The notes beneath the pieces are model-generated. The model searched no databases and was not told the DNA's origin. It worked only from the letters and a program-made list of their open reading frames with translations. A program made the position numbers and the translations under genes. DNA of 40,337 nt, from assembly GCA_016208875.1 (NCBI GenBank), contig JACQXD010000159.1:1-40337 (forward strand), written 5' to 3'. Positions 40,275 through 40,337 of the stretch are shown here, in pieces (position 1 is the first letter of the stretch; the number at the start of each line of letters is the position of its first letter). The DNA comes from Nitrospirota bacterium (lineage in GTDB: Bacteria > Nitrospirota > Thermodesulfovibrionia > Thermodesulfovibrionales > UBA1546).

Positions 40275-40337
40275 ATGAAAAGAATACAATATAATCCAAA
40301 GCTGAAAGAAGCAGCCAGGCGTTTATGAAACAATAGT
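40275..40337 (+). pseudogene. DUF559 endonuclease start with an early nonsense codon (cut by window edge)
   Basis: Translates as MKRIQYNPKLKEAARRL, then TGA (40326-40328), then NNS to the window end. This is the typical start of DUF559 proteins, where the next residues are usually R-N-N or K-N-N. A CGA to TGA change would explain it. The rest of the gene is outside the window. Whether the full gene is otherwise intact cannot be seen. Confidence 0.65.

Noticed and set aside
40326-40328. Selenocysteine reading of the TGA in the DUF559 gene
   Set aside because: DUF559 proteins normally have Arg or Lys here, and a CGA to TGA or AGA to TGA change explains it. The window ends too soon to look for a SECIS hairpin.

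Overview
The window reads as a chromosomal segment of a Gram-negative, anaerobic or microaerophilic bacterium. Lipid A genes (lpxD, fabZ, lpxA, lpxI), type IV pilus motors, a split transketolase and multiheme c-type cytochromes with an NrfD-type membrane protein fit the Nitrospirota or Desulfobacterota. Nitrospirota is my best guess, from gene content only.

Layout. 1-1500: the start of an XRE regulator and a XerC/D-like integrase. 1492-11664 (minus strand): a type IV pilus operon transcribed pilB, second pilB, pilT, pilC, pilS, pilR, then a free-standing MshEN protein. 11750-11822: tRNA-Ala(CGC). 11891-12506 (minus): a tetraheme lipoprotein preceded by a 55-residue dual-CXXC protein with an in-frame UGA and a bacterial SECIS-like hairpin. 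12547-14158 (plus): a CHASE2/CHAT deletion chimera and a RelE-type toxin-antitoxin pair. 14245-24843 (minus): a long envelope and division run, transcribed lpxD-fabZ-lpxA-lpxI-hypothetical-tktN-tktC-ftsE-ftsX-envC-ctpA-exonuclease. 24926-28899: hemC, a zinc/cation exporter, and an M56-like protease with its partner. 29263-37708 (plus): two small related membrane proteins, then a quinone-linked electron-transfer module (tetraheme c, Tat-exported Fe-S protein, NrfD-like protein, 13-heme cytochrome, cytochrome b), followed by a sensor kinase with a CXXCH haem motif in its periplasmic domain and its NarL-type regulator. 37821-40156: a beta-helix/Fn3/CFI-box surface protein and an outer-membrane barrel.

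The region carries an unusual load of short palindromic repeats. They sit at nearly every gene junction, and several lie in frame inside genes: twice in hemC, and in the N-terminal regions of the integrase, tktC, envC and the 13-heme cytochrome. One class, a C-run/G-run hairpin followed by a second G-tract, forms inverted pairs. One such pair (27106-27341) encloses an internally deleted DUF559 endonuclease gene. Another (17652-17738) is empty. A related arm at 40239 directly precedes the start of a second, nonsense-mutated DUF559 gene. I read this as a mobile element family whose cargo is a Vsr-like DUF559 endonuclease and whose empty forms are the dispersed repeats. This and the selenoprotein candidate are the most novel signals here.
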